Notes: generated from the letters alone by a model not told the origin. DNA of 64,000 nucleotides from Magnetococcales bacterium (GCA_011089965.1 JAANAU010000007.1:60121-124120); one strand, 5' to 3'; shown: positions 46,228 to 55,554, numbered from the stretch's first letter. Translations and numbers: made by a program.

Positions 46228-46679
46228 AAAGATCCGATCCTGGCAATCAGAAGAAGGCACAAGCCTGCCCAGACCCCGGCAGCCAGATCATCCGCCATCA
46301 CGCCCCACCCCCCCGGCAGCCGTTCCAGGGCATGCACCGGCCAGGGTTTCCAGATATCAAACAGGCGAAACAGCAGGAATCCGCCCACCATCCAGCCCCA
46401 TCCACGTGGGGCGATCATCATGGTAAGCAAAAATCCGGCCACTTCATCAATCACCACCTCGGAAGGATCCTTGCGCTTCAGAACCTCCACCACCACCTGC
46501 GCACTCCACACCCCCACCCCCGTGATCAGAATGAACACTCCGGCCAAAACGGCATCGCCGAACATCTGACAGAGCCAAGCCAGCGGCACGGCAGCCAGGG
46601 TTCCCCAGGTTCCGGGTGCCTTGGGCAGACGACCCGCCCCGAAAAAGGTGGCACAGAGCAATGCATGATCTGTTTTCAT
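46224..46679 (-). CDS. pgpA: phosphatidylglycerophosphatase A
   Basis: 151 residues, membrane protein. PgpA removes phosphate from phosphatidylglycerophosphate. TFFGAGRLPKAPGTWGTLAA is the family signature near the N-terminus, and KDPSEVVIDEVAGFLLTMM and FRLFDIWKPWPVHALERLPGGWGVMADDLAAG carry the conserved acidic residues. Its stop overlaps the start of the cinA-like gene, a common pgpA-cinA arrangement. Confidence 0.94.
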   Translation of the reverse strand: MKTDHALLCATFFGAGRLPKAPGTWGTLAAVPLAWLCQMFGDAVLAGVFILITGVGVWSAQVVVEVLKRKDPSEVVIDEVAGFLLTMMIAPRGWGWMVGGFLLFRLFDIWKPWPVHALERLPGGWGVMADDLAAGVWAGLCLLLIARIGSL

Positions 46680-46718
46680 ACGGTTACCCTGAATGCAGGG
46701 ATGATGGATGATGGATCG

Positions 46719-47212
46719 TCATACAAGGAGCACAGGAGGCTCTCCCAGCTTTTCCAATCGATCCAGCCAGCCTGAAAAATGGGGGCAGGCATGTCGGATG
46801 GCGGGAATGCCTGTTTTGCCCATCAACGTGGGACCATCGGAGGTTTCCTTGCAGCCGCTTCCCATGTTTTTCAATCCGGCCTTCGGATGCGTGGAGTTCC
46901 CGTGGTTGATGAGTTCCGGCTCGCCAGCCTCCAGGAGCGCCTGGCATACCTGGTCGCGTACATGCGGGTTACCAAAATGGTCGGCAATGGTTGCGGGCGC
47001 ACAAAACAACCATGCTTCAAATTCATGCAGAGCAAGAAACGGGATGAATCGTGGATGGCCGATGGCATTGAAAAATTTTTCCTGCAACACACCCCACCCC
47101 GGAACCCGCCGCCACCTGACATGCGACGGGTCCACAGCAGGGTTGGACGCACATAAACACCTCGTCCAGCCAGGTATGGTGCCAGGGTCTGCTTGACAAA
47201 TGTCTCCTTTAA
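46719..47212 (-). pseudogene. broken DUF4276-family gene
   Basis: Pieces of a DUF4276 protein lie in two frames. From about 47209 to 47062, KETFVKQTLAPYLAGRGVYV and FRGGV match the N-terminal part, but the usual VEGQTE start is missing because the repeat at 47208-47280 adjoins it. From about 47084 to 46719, another frame gives HPRFIPFLALHEFEAWLF, ELINHGNSTHPKAG and ACPHFSGWLDRLEKLGE, the C-terminal part. The middle is shortened. So the gene is frameshifted, internally deleted and 5'-truncated. DUF4276 genes often accompany AAA ATPases. Confidence 0.72.
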
Positions 47213-47280
47213 AAGATAAAAGTCCCAGGGGCCTTGCCCCTGGACCCCACCAGGGGGGCAACCCCCCTGGACCCCTGATG
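47208..47280 (+). repeat. hairpin repeat, partial copy 4 (B)
   Basis: AAAAGATAAAAGTCCCAGG leads into two hairpins, CCAGGGGC-CTT-GCCCCTGG and CCAGGGGGG-CAA-CCCCCCTGG, ending GACCCCTGATG. It abuts the 5' side of the DUF4276 remnant and lies downstream of livF. Confidence 0.82.
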
Positions 47281-47340
47281 ATGGCGTATTCTCTCTCGAC
47301 GGAACAATACAAAAATGCATCCGTGTCAAAAAGAACCTGT

Positions 47341-48051
47341 TCAATGACCACCCAGATAGGCGCGGCGGATCTCCGGGTTGTCCAGCAGTTCGGCACCGCT
47401 CCCCTCCATGCGTATACAACCATTGACCAGGACATACCCCCGATCTGCCAGACGCAACGCCTGATTGGCATTCTGCTCCACCAGAAACAAGGTCGTCCCC
47501 TCGACCACAATCTCGCGCAACGCCTGAAAAATGCGCCGGATCATCAAAGGTGCCAGTCCCAAACTCGGCTCATCCAGCAGCAACAATCTCGGTCGTCCCA
47601 TCAAGGCACGACCAATGGCCAACATCTGCTGCTCCCCACCCGACAAGGTGCCGGCACGCTGGCCGGCACGGTCATGCAGAACCGGAAACAACCCGTGAAT
47701 CCGCTCCAATACCATCTCATTCACACTCTCCCCCCCCATGACCAGATTCTCACGCACGGTCATGGCCGGAAAGATCCGCCGCCCCTCCGGCACCAAAGCC
47801 AAACCCAGACGGGCAATGCGATGGGTGGGCAGAGCGGTGATCTCCTGACCGGCAAACACCACCTGCCCCCGCGCCACACGCGGCAAGCCGAACAACGACA
47901 TCAACAACGTGGATTTGCCCGCCCCGTTGGCCCCGATCAAAGTGACGATCTCACCCAACCCCACCTCCAGCGTCACATCATGCAACACCGGCGTGTGACC
48001 ATGGGCCACATCCACCCCGCGCACCTTGAGAATCGGCTCACGCTGGTTCAC
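47341..48051 (-). CDS. livF: branched-chain amino-acid ABC transporter ATPase LivF
   Basis: 236 residues, GTG start overlapping the livG stop by 4 bases. Walker A LIGANGAGKSTLLMSLFG, ALVPEGRRIFPAMTVRENLV (typical LivF), signature LSGGEQQMLAIGRALMGRP, Walker B LLLLDEPSLGLAPLM, and H-loop LVEQNANQALRLADRGYVL are all intact. Energises import with LivG through LivHM. Confidence 0.94.
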   Translation of the reverse strand: MNQREPILKVRGVDVAHGHTPVLHDVTLEVGLGEIVTLIGANGAGKSTLLMSLFGLPRVARGQVVFAGQEITALPTHRIARLGLALVPEGRRIFPAMTVRENLVMGGESVNEMVLERIHGLFPVLHDRAGQRAGTLSGGEQQMLAIGRALMGRPRLLLLDEPSLGLAPLMIRRIFQALREIVVEGTTLFLVEQNANQALRLADRGYVLVNGCIRMEGSGAELLDNPEIRRAYLGGH

Positions 48052-48926
48052 ACCCCCTCCTCCGCCCCCTCCGGCGCACCCAGATAGGCCTCCAGAACCA
48101 CCGGATCATCCCGCACCCGCTCCGGACGCCCCGAAGCGATCACCTGACCATGATCCAACACCACCACATGATCCGAAATCTCCATCACCAGACCCATGTC
48201 GTGCTCGATCAGACAGACCGTCACCCCGTGCCCGCGCCGCAAGGCCAGAATCCAATCGGCCAGTTCACGGGTTTCGTTGGGATTCAGCCCGGCTGCCGGT
48301 TCATCCAGACACAACAAACGGGGTGCGGCACACATGGCCCGGGCCATCTCCAGACGCCGCTGCCGTCCATAGGCCAGCTCTTTTGCCAACCGGTTGCCAT
48401 CTTCCGACAACCGAAAAAAATCCAGCCAATACCAGGCCCGCTCCAAGGCTTCGGCCTCGGCGCGCCGATAGCCGCTGCTTTGGAAAATCCCCGACACCAT
48501 CCGGTTGTCCACCCGCGCCCTCTGGGCCACCAGGAGATTTTCCATGACGGTCATCTCCTTGAACAGACGAATGTTCTGGAATGTCCGCACCACGCCGGCG
48601 CGCGCTGCCAAGGCCGCCCCGCCAAACATCTTGCAGTACAGCCGACGGGCAAACGACCGGGGCGACACCCAGTCCGACCCTTGAAACGGACGACCCATCA
48701 ACTCCATCAGATCCAAAGGCACCCCATCCGCACCCATCAACCGCATGGCACCGGCATCCGGTCGATAGAATCCGGTCAGACAGTTGAACACCGTGGTCTT
48801 GCCTGCGCCATTCGGACCGATCAAGGCAGTGACGCTCCCTTTGCGCACGTCAAACCCGACCCGGTTCAAAGCCACCACACCGCCAAACCGCATGGTCAGA
48901 TCGCGCACGCTCAGGATCTCGGCCAT
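48048..48926 (-). CDS. livG: branched-chain amino-acid ABC transporter ATPase LivG
   Basis: 292 residues. Walker A LIGPNGAGKTTVFNCLTGFY, VVRTFQNIRLFKEMTVMENL (typical LivG), signature-like LAYGRQRRLEMARAMCAAP, Walker B LLCLDEPAAGLNPNETRELA, and H-loop LIEHDMGLVMEI are present. The signature reads AYGRQ in place of LSGGQ, as is usual for LivG. The ATG at 48926 overlaps the livM stop by one base, with GAGG upstream. Standard livHMGF order. Confidence 0.93.
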   Translation of the reverse strand: MAEILSVRDLTMRFGGVVALNRVGFDVRKGSVTALIGPNGAGKTTVFNCLTGFYRPDAGAMRLMGADGVPLDLMELMGRPFQGSDWVSPRSFARRLYCKMFGGAALAARAGVVRTFQNIRLFKEMTVMENLLVAQRARVDNRMVSGIFQSSGYRRAEAEALERAWYWLDFFRLSEDGNRLAKELAYGRQRRLEMARAMCAAPRLLCLDEPAAGLNPNETRELADWILALRRGHGVTVCLIEHDMGLVMEISDHVVVLDHGQVIASGRPERVRDDPVVLEAYLGAPEGAEEGV

Positions 48927-50155
48927 CACCCCACCTCGGAACGGTGAAAACGGGCACGACGGATCCCCATCAGACCACGGGGACGCCACATCATCATCAA
49001 CACCATGGCGCAACCAAACAGCAGGCCCCGATACTCGGCAAAATCGCGCAACACCTCGGGCAGAACGGTCAGCACCACGGCGGCCACGATCACCCCACCC
49101 GTGGACCCCATGCCCCCCAACACCACAATGGCCAGAATATGGGCCGATTCCAGAAAGGTGAATGAGGTTGGATTGACAAACCCCTGGGAAGCGGCAAAAA
49201 AGACCCCGCCCACCCCGGCAGTCATGGCCCCCAGGCCAAAGGCCGACAGTTTCACGGTCACCGGTTGGATCCCCAGCGAGCGACAGGCGATCTCATCCTC
49301 GCGCAACGCCTCCCAGTTGCGACCCAAGGGCATGCGCCGCAGACGCCGCACCAGGAACACCATGCCACACACGACCAGAAACAGCAGAAGATACAAAAAA
49401 ATATCCCTGTATTCATTCGAGTAGGGGATGTTCAGAAACTCATGCAACGTCACATGGCCTGGAGATGCCCGGCGTCCGAAATCCATACCGAACAACGAGG
49501 GAAAAGGGACGCGCAACCCATTGGGTCCGCCGGTCACCTCCAGCCAGTTGTTGAGTATCAGGCGGATGATCTCGCCAAACCCCAAAGTGACGATGGCCAG
49601 ATAATCCCCGTGCATGCGCAGCACCGGAAAGGCCAGCACCACCCCGAAACCGGCGGCCAGCATGGCACCCAGCGGCACAGCGGCCCAGAAGCTGAGTGCA
49701 AAGTAGTGATGACCCAAAGCATACGTATAGGCCCCGACCGCGTAAAAGGCGACAAAGCCCAGATCCAGCAGTCCGGCCAATCCCACCACCACGTTCAGTC
49801 CCAATCCCAGCAGCACATAGATCAAGGCCAGAATGGCCACATTCAGCCAATATTTCCCGATCCACCACGGCACCAGCAATGCCCCGATCACCGCAGCGAT
49901 CACGATGTAGGGACGATGGTCATCGATCCAGGCCGTGATCCAACCCGGGCGTCGCGTTGTGCCCACCATGCGCTGGCGGCGTTCCAGAAACCAGCCGAGG
50001 AGCAACCGTCCCAGCACCACGCCGACGGCCAGCCACAAGGGACGTTGCCAATGGCCTTCCAGGGTATAGCCGGACAAGGAGACCCCGGTCAGCGGGACAA
50101 AAAGCAACAGTGCCACCACTCCTGCCAACACGGCATCCCAAAGCTTGCGGGGCAT
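48926..50155 (-). CDS. livM: branched-chain amino-acid ABC transporter permease LivM
   Basis: 409 residues, multiple membrane helices. GLGLNVVVGLAGLLDLGFVAFYAVGAYTYA and GPNGL, typical of LivM, then EDEIACRSLGIQPVTVKLSAFGLGA (the permease EAA-like loop), and LGGMGSTGGVIVAA. About 100 N-terminal residues precede the conserved core, a common LivM length. The ATG at 50155 has AAGG about 7 bases upstream and lies a few bases past the livH stop. Confidence 0.93.
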   Translation of the reverse strand: MPRKLWDAVLAGVVALLLFVPLTGVSLSGYTLEGHWQRPLWLAVGVVLGRLLLGWFLERRQRMVGTTRRPGWITAWIDDHRPYIVIAAVIGALLVPWWIGKYWLNVAILALIYVLLGLGLNVVVGLAGLLDLGFVAFYAVGAYTYALGHHYFALSFWAAVPLGAMLAAGFGVVLAFPVLRMHGDYLAIVTLGFGEIIRLILNNWLEVTGGPNGLRVPFPSLFGMDFGRRASPGHVTLHEFLNIPYSNEYRDIFLYLLLFLVVCGMVFLVRRLRRMPLGRNWEALREDEIACRSLGIQPVTVKLSAFGLGAMTAGVGGVFFAASQGFVNPTSFTFLESAHILAIVVLGGMGSTGGVIVAAVVLTVLPEVLRDFAEYRGLLFGCAMVLMMMWRPRGLMGIRRARFHRSEVG

Positions 50156-50157
50156 GG

Positions 50158-51081
50158 TCACACCTTCTCCACTTCAGGATGGCCCAACAGTCCGCTGGGG
50201 CGGAAGATCAGCACCAGCACGAGCAGTGAGAAGGCGAAGACATCCTTGTAATCGGTGTTGACAAACCCGGAAAAGATCGACTCCGACAGCCCCAGCACCA
50301 AACCACCCAGCATGGCACCCGGCAGCGAGCCGATCCCGCCCAGGACCGCTGCGGTGAATGCCTTGATGCCGGTGACAAAGCCTATGAAAAAATCAAAGGA
50401 GCCGTAATTGAAGGTGACGAGCGTACCGGCGACTGCGGCCATGGAGGCACCCAGAACAAAAACCACAGAGATGATCCGATCCGTATCCACCCCCAGCAGC
50501 GCCGCCATGGTCCGATCCTGTTGGACTGCCCGGCAGGCCCGCCCCATGGCCGTACCCTGAATCAGATACCACAGCGCCCCCATGCTGACGATGGCAGTCA
50601 CCACGATCAGGATCTGGGCATGGGTGATCTGGACAAACTGCTCGGGACCATTCTCCATGAGTCGCACCCCGCCATCCAGCAGGGTGGGGATGCCCTGATT
50701 GCGCGCCCCCTGGGCGATGCGGACAAAATTTTGCAGGATCAGTGACATCCCGATGGCTGAGATCAGCGGGGCCAGACGGGTGGAGTGGCGCAATGGTTTG
50801 TAGGCGATCCGTTCGATGCTCCAGCCATACAGTGCGGTGACCGCCATGGTCAGGATCAACACCATGAGGATCACCACAGGTGGCGACTGGATCCCCAGCA
50901 GGGTAAGGGCGGCCAGGAAAATGGCGGTCAGATAGGCTGCGATCATGTAGACTTCGCCATGAGCAAAGTTGATCATGCCGATGATGCCATAGACCATGGT
51001 ATAGCCCACGGCAATCAGGCCATAGACCGATCCCAGCACCACGCCATTGACCAGTTGTTGCAGCAGAATATGGGCATTCAC
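50158..51081 (-). CDS. livH: branched-chain amino-acid ABC transporter permease LivH
   Basis: 307 residues, GTG start. LLQQLVNGVVLGSVYGLIAVGYTMVYGIIGMINFAHGEVYMI is the strong family N-terminus (quoted motif split: LVNGVVLGSVYGLIA and MVYGIIGMINFAHGE). Later ACRAVQQDRTMAALLGVDTD is the cytoplasmic coupling loop and AAVLGGIGSLPGAMLGGL is typical. It forms the membrane channel with LivM. Confidence 0.94.
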   Translation of the reverse strand: MNAHILLQQLVNGVVLGSVYGLIAVGYTMVYGIIGMINFAHGEVYMIAAYLTAIFLAALTLLGIQSPPVVILMVLILTMAVTALYGWSIERIAYKPLRHSTRLAPLISAIGMSLILQNFVRIAQGARNQGIPTLLDGGVRLMENGPEQFVQITHAQILIVVTAIVSMGALWYLIQGTAMGRACRAVQQDRTMAALLGVDTDRIISVVFVLGASMAAVAGTLVTFNYGSFDFFIGFVTGIKAFTAAVLGGIGSLPGAMLGGLVLGLSESIFSGFVNTDYKDVFAFSLLVLVLIFRPSGLLGHPEVEKV

Positions 51082-51114
51082 CGCCCGGCACTCCGAAGGC
51101 GCAGCACAGATCGT

Positions 51115-52242
51115 TCAGCGTGGCAGCTCTTCGTATTTGCCGTCAGAGGTCCAGCGGTACATGACGTAGTCCGAAATCTTGAGATCCCCTTTGGCATTCC
51201 AGGATTTGTTCCCCATGACGGTTTCCACGGTATTGGCCTTCAGCCAGGCTGCCAGTTTGGCCCCTTCCGTGGATTTGGTGGCACGCATGGCAGCCACCAT
51301 GGCCTGGACCGTGGCATAGGCGTAGAGGGTATACCCTTCGGGTTCATACCCTGACTTGCGGAACCTTTCCACCAGGCTCAAACCGGTCGGAAGTTTGCGC
51401 GGATCAGCCCCAAAGGTCATGAAGACCCCATCGACAAACTTGGGACCGCCAGCCGAGGTGACAAAGGTTTCGGACATGATCCCATCCCCAGAGATCAAAG
51501 GAGCGGTCACCCCCTGTTCACGCATCTGACGCACCAGAGGTCCGGCTTCGCTGTGCAGCCCGCCGAAATAGACGGCATCGGCCTTGACCGAGCGGAGCTT
51601 GGTCACCAGGGCATTGAAATCCTTTTCACCCCGCGTCAACCCCTCGTACAGCACCTCCTTGAGACCCAGGGTGGCCAGATGTGCTTTCATGGCATCGGCC
51701 AGTCCCTGTCCATAGGTATCCTTGTCATGGATCACGGCCACGCGCTGCGCCTTGAGCTGCTTGACCACGAACTCGGCACCCACCACCCCCTGCTGGTCAT
51801 CGCGTCCGCAGGTGCGGAATATGGTGGGAAAGCCCCGTTCCGTCACCTTGGGATTGGTCGATCCCGGCGTGATGGCCAGAAGACCGGCTTCGGCATAGAC
51901 CTCAAAGGCCGGAATCGTGGAGGCGGAACAGAAGTGGCCCACCACCGCCACCACCTTCTCCAGATCGACCAGGCGATTGGCCACGGCCACGGCCTGTTTC
52001 GGTTCGCAGGAGTCATCCCCCTTGACCAGTTCGATGGTATCGCCATGAATGCCGCCCTGGGCATTGACATCCTTGACAGCCTGTTCGGCTCCGCGCCAGA
52101 ACTGTTCGCCAAAGGCAGCCTGTCCCCCGGAAAACGGTCCAGCCACACCGATCCTGACGGTCCCGGCATCGGCCAGACCCGCACCACCCCACATCCAACC
52201 CCACACCAGCAGGGCCAACGCCCCTGTGCGCATGCTGTTCAT
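51115..52242 (-). CDS. livK: branched-chain amino-acid periplasmic binding protein (LivK type)
   Basis: 375 residues. A signal peptide (LALLVWGWMWGGAGLADA) is followed by the periplasmic-binding fold: VRIGVAGPFSGGQAAFGEQF, VKDVNAQGGIHGDTIELVKGD, VAVVGHFCSASTIPAFEVYA, FRTCGRDDQQGVVGAEFVV, RVAVIHDKDTYGQGLADAMK. Ligand class is inferred from the family: branched-chain amino acids or similar. GGGGAGCGTGAGGT precedes the ATG. It is the first gene of the livKHMGF unit. Confidence 0.94.
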   Translation of the reverse strand: MNSMRTGALALLVWGWMWGGAGLADAGTVRIGVAGPFSGGQAAFGEQFWRGAEQAVKDVNAQGGIHGDTIELVKGDDSCEPKQAVAVANRLVDLEKVVAVVGHFCSASTIPAFEVYAEAGLLAITPGSTNPKVTERGFPTIFRTCGRDDQQGVVGAEFVVKQLKAQRVAVIHDKDTYGQGLADAMKAHLATLGLKEVLYEGLTRGEKDFNALVTKLRSVKADAVYFGGLHSEAGPLVRQMREQGVTAPLISGDGIMSETFVTSAGGPKFVDGVFMTFGADPRKLPTGLSLVERFRKSGYEPEGYTLYAYATVQAMVAAMRATKSTEGAKLAAWLKANTVETVMGNKSWNAKGDLKISDYVMYRWTSDGKYEELPR

Positions 52243-52289
52243 ACCTCACGCTCCCCGCAGATCTTCATCACAGGTTGAACCAAAAAAAA

Positions 52290-52802
52290 CTACGCCTCCC
52301 CTTCGGTATCGACCATGGCCGCCGCAATGGCCTCTTCCGGGCTTTTTCCGCCCCAGACCACCCACTGCATCGCGGGATGGAACCGGTCGGTCTCCTCTTC
52401 AATGGCGGCAATGATATCCTCCAGTTGTTCCGGATGGAGTTCCGCACCGCGCAAGGGGAGCACCACCCGGAACACCGGGGTGCGCTCTTCGTTCCAGATT
52501 TCAAAGTGGCCCAGCCAGACCCGTTCGTTCATCAGGGTGATGGTCTGTGCCGCCACCCCCATGAACCGTTGCGGGATCTTCAGATTCATGTAGGCATTGA
52601 ATTGCAGATAGCCGGTCTCTTCGTGAAAGGCGACCCACAACCTCTGCTGGCCCCACTGTCCGGGCATCTCGGCCCACAGTTCATATTCGTTGGTCCGTTC
52701 AGCATTCCAATCCTGGCTGATGGCGAACTCTTCCACCGCACCCATCGGATTGTCCAGTTCCAATTCCTGCAAAGAGGGAACCTGATCGTAGGATCGTCCC
52801 AT
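52290..52802 (-). CDS. YbjN-domain protein
   Basis: 170 residues. YbjN-type fold is suggested by WAEMPGQWGQQRLWVAFHEE, YLQFNAYMNLKIPQR, ERVWLGHFEIWNEERTPVFR and ELHPEQLEDIIAAIEEETDR. These resemble type III secretion chaperones in structure; their role is not well known. Ribosome site GAGGGATGT before the ATG. Its stop lies 47 bases upstream of the livK gene, so it might lead that operon. Confidence 0.75.
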   Translation of the reverse strand: MGRSYDQVPSLQELELDNPMGAVEEFAISQDWNAERTNEYELWAEMPGQWGQQRLWVAFHEETGYLQFNAYMNLKIPQRFMGVAAQTITLMNERVWLGHFEIWNEERTPVFRVVLPLRGAELHPEQLEDIIAAIEEETDRFHPAMQWVVWGGKSPEEAIAAAMVDTEGEA

Positions 52803-52974
52803 ACATCCCTCGCTGATTTAGAGAAAATTCCTTGGCGGTTTGCGCGCACGCAAACAACCTGACTGACGCCATCCCACCCGATTCTAACACAACACCGCTC
52901 AAAAACGATTGGAAAAAAAATGCTGAACTTGCGCGCATGCCCATTCCTCTCCCTTCTCCCCATACTCTTGTCCC

Positions 52975-53946
52975 ATGAACACACAACATCGCATTGCCAT
53001 TTTCAAGTCCGGTCGTCACGCAGATCGCAACGGGACGACCTTGGTGATCACTGATGCCGACCTGGAACGCACGGTCGCAGCCTATGACCCGGCGCGCTGG
53101 CGGGCGCCTTTGGTCATCGGACACCCGCGTCACGACACCCCGGCCTGGGGGTGGGTGGCGACACTCTCTCTGGAAGAGGGAATGCTGATCGCCACACTGG
53201 TGGATCTGGATCCTGAAGTGGTCGAACTGGTGCGCATGGGGCGTTATCGCAATGTTTCGACCAGCTTCTACACTCCGGACGGATCCGACAATCCTCTGCC
53301 CGGGGTCTTTTATCCGCGTCATGTCGGACTGCTGGGTGCGCAGCCTCCGGCGGTCAAGGGTTTGCCGCAGGTGTCGTTCCAGGAGTCAGAAAACGTACCG
53401 GCTGTGGCCGTGGGCGAGGGATTGGCCCCGCCCGACCGTTTGGCCCGGCCTCAACCCCTCATGGAGTCACGCATGGACAGTTTACAAGACGAAGCCGAGT
53501 GGAAACAGCGTTTGGAACAGTTGCAGAAACAGGAGCAGGAGCTGGCGGCACGGGAGGCCGCACTGCGTCAATCCGAAACCGAAGAGTGTCGCAAACAGAC
53601 CACGGTCTTTGTGGATGGGTTGATCGCCGAAGGCCGCATCCTGCCACGGTTCCGGGAAGGATTGATCGCCTTTCTGCTGTTCATGAATGAAACCAGTGTC
53701 GTGGAGTTTGCCGAAGGACAGAACACACGGAGCTTCATGACCTCGTTTCTGGAGGCGCTTCCCAGACAGGTGGAGTTTGCCGAACTGGCTCCGGAGAGCC
53801 GCAGCGGCATGGAGCCGATCCGTTATCACGCGGCCCAGGGGTACAGTGTGGATCCGTCAGGTCTGGAGACCCATGCCCGGATTCTGGCGTATGCCAACAC
53901 CCATCGCACCGACTATCTCACGGCAGCCTTGGCTGTGAATGCCTGA
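52975..53946 (+). CDS. Mu-like phage capsid protease/scaffold (gpI type)
   Basis: 323 residues. The N-terminal half resembles Mu-like protease I: ITDADLERTVAAYDPARWRA, LVIGHPRHDTPAWGWVATL, MGRYRNVSTSFYTPDG. The C-terminal half is a charged coiled coil (WKQRLEQLQKQEQELAAREA) followed by a helical tail, the usual scaffold region. In Mu the protease matures the prohead. No terminase or portal gene precedes it: upstream is the chromosomal YbjN gene. The ribosome site is weak. Confidence 0.8.
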   Translation: MNTQHRIAIFKSGRHADRNGTTLVITDADLERTVAAYDPARWRAPLVIGHPRHDTPAWGWVATLSLEEGMLIATLVDLDPEVVELVRMGRYRNVSTSFYTPDGSDNPLPGVFYPRHVGLLGAQPPAVKGLPQVSFQESENVPAVAVGEGLAPPDRLARPQPLMESRMDSLQDEAEWKQRLEQLQKQEQELAAREAALRQSETEECRKQTTVFVDGLIAEGRILPRFREGLIAFLLFMNETSVVEFAEGQNTRSFMTSFLEALPRQVEFAELAPESRSGMEPIRYHAAQGYSVDPSGLETHARILAYANTHRTDYLTAALAVNA

Positions 53947-53963
53947 ACAGGAGAACCCTCAAG

Positions 53964-54383
53964 ATGAGTCAACAAAGCATTTCCATTCTGACCTTGACCG
54001 TGGTGGCCTCCGGAACGGTTGCCGCCTGTCGCGCCGTGGGTTTCAACGGGGCGCAGATCGCCGTGCAGGGAAGCAAGCCCATGGGTCTGGCCATGAGCAG
54101 TGCCACCTCCGGGAGCGCCCTGGCTGTGGTCACCCATGGCACTGCCGTGGCCGAAACCGGTGCAGCCGTCTCGTTGGGGGCACCATTGATCGTCGATGCC
54201 CAGGGACGGCTGATTCCCGCCACCTCGGCCTTGCGGGTCAAGGCCGGGGCCACGGCAGTCACCAGTACGGCAGCCAACGGTGCCATTCTGGAGGGCGGGG
54301 ATCTGCCGGAATTCGTGATTGGCGATGCCTTGCAACCGGCTTCCGGTGCGGGTGAATTCATTGAAATTCTGCTGCGTCGTTAA
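53964..54383 (+). CDS. phage capsid decoration-like protein (DUF2190 type)
   Basis: 139 residues. The pattern LTVVASGTVAACRAVGFNGA, AVVTHGTAVAETGAAVSLGAP and IVDAQGRLIPATSA is that of capsid cement/DUF2190 proteins, which coat the head surface. It lies 17 bases after the protease gene and 36 before the capsid gene, the usual place for such a protein. Confidence 0.72.
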   Translation: MSQQSISILTLTVVASGTVAACRAVGFNGAQIAVQGSKPMGLAMSSATSGSALAVVTHGTAVAETGAAVSLGAPLIVDAQGRLIPATSALRVKAGATAVTSTAANGAILEGGDLPEFVIGDALQPASGAGEFIEILLRR

Positions 54384-54419
54384 TCCTATACCGTTTTTCA
54401 TACCAAGGAGTGATTGCTC

Positions 54420-55346
54420 ATGTTGATGTCCCCCAATCAGGTCCGGGTGATTGACCCGGTATTGACCGAAATCGCCCAGGGTTATCGTCACGCCGAACAT
54501 GTTGGCCAGATTCTTTTTCCCAAGGTTCCGATACAGGTTTCCGGTGGTCAGGTTCTGGAGTTCGGACGGGAGAGTTTCAAGCTCTATCAGGTGCGGCGCG
54601 CACCCGGAGCTGCCACGCGCCGCATTCAGTTCGGCTTTCTCGGTAAGAGTTTTGCCTTGGTGCAAGACTCCCTGGAGGCCCAGGTGCCGCGGGAATACCA
54701 GCGGGATGCCAGTCGCGCCCCCGGGGTTGATCTGGCGCAACGTTCGGTCGCGGGTGCCTTGCGCGCCCTCTCTTTGACTTTGGAGTATGACCAGGCGACC
54801 CTGGCCACCAATCCGGACAACTACGACAACAATCACAAAATCACCCTTTCCGGAACCGATCAATGGAGCGATGGCGGCTCCAATCCTTCCGGCGACATCG
54901 ACACGGCCCGGGAGGCGGTACGCTCTTCGGTGGGGATCTATCCCAACACGCTGGTTTTGTCTGCCGTGGCCTTTGCGGCGCTCAAGAACCATCCGAAGAT
55001 CGTGGAACGGTTCAAGTACACCAGCCGCGAATCGATCACCCCGGAGATGCTGGCCGCTTTGTGGGATTTGCAAACCGTGGCCGTGGGCAAGGCGGTGGCC
55101 TTCAACGATGCGGGCGAGGATATCGACATTTGGGGCAACCATGCCATTCTGGCCTACACCCCGGTCAAGTCTTCGGGCATGGAGGATCCATCCTATGGAT
55201 ACACCTACACCCTTCAGGGCCATCCACTGGTGGAAAAACCCTATTATGAGAACAATGCGCGCAGTTGGATCTACCCGGTCACGTATGAGCGGGTGCCGAT
55301 CCTGACCGGGATTTTGTCCGGATTCCTGATCCGCAATCCGGCGTAA
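54420..55346 (+). CDS. phage major capsid protein
   Basis: 308 residues, HK97-fold type by length and pattern. The N-terminus SPNQVRVIDPVLTEIAQGYR resembles capsid family E; LEYDQATLATNPDNY, NTLVLSAVAFAALKNHPKIV, SRESITPEMLAALWDLQTVA and VAFNDAGEDIDIWGNHAILA follow. The ATG at 54420 has AAGGAG about 9 bases upstream; a TTG at 54414 is less likely. Directly after the decoration gene, as in Mu-like heads. Confidence 0.82.
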   Translation: MLMSPNQVRVIDPVLTEIAQGYRHAEHVGQILFPKVPIQVSGGQVLEFGRESFKLYQVRRAPGAATRRIQFGFLGKSFALVQDSLEAQVPREYQRDASRAPGVDLAQRSVAGALRALSLTLEYDQATLATNPDNYDNNHKITLSGTDQWSDGGSNPSGDIDTAREAVRSSVGIYPNTLVLSAVAFAALKNHPKIVERFKYTSRESITPEMLAALWDLQTVAVGKAVAFNDAGEDIDIWGNHAILAYTPVKSSGMEDPSYGYTYTLQGHPLVEKPYYENNARSWIYPVTYERVPILTGILSGFLIRNPA

Positions 55347-55350
55347 GACC

Positions 55351-55554
55351 ATGACCACGTTTCGGGTACTTTCCCCTTTGCGGCACGACGGTGTCATCTG
55401 GCCTCCCGGTGCCATTGTGGAGATCGACCTGGAGCGGGCCACAGCCGCCTTGGCCAGTGGTGCGTTGGCACGGCACATCCCGGACAACGCGCCACCCATC
55501 TGCAAAACGTCCAGAAAGCGACGGAGCCATACGCATGAGCTATGCCACGATTGA
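55351..55554 (+). CDS. small phage protein
   Basis: 67 residues, MTTFRVLSPLRHDGVIWPPG then EIDLERATAALASGALARHI. The PPG and short beta pattern resembles small proteins found between the capsid and gp36 genes in Mu-like phages. Its last 20 bases overlap the next gene. The C-terminal Arg/His-rich end may be dispensable. Confidence 0.6.
   Translation: MTTFRVLSPLRHDGVIWPPGAIVEIDLERATAALASGALARHIPDNAPPICKTSRKRRSHTHELCHD

Noticed and set aside
54420..55346. Possible encapsulin nanocompartment shell instead of a phage capsid
   Set aside because: The protein sits between protease, decoration and gp36/gp37 genes typical of Mu-like heads, and no cargo enzyme is encoded nearby.
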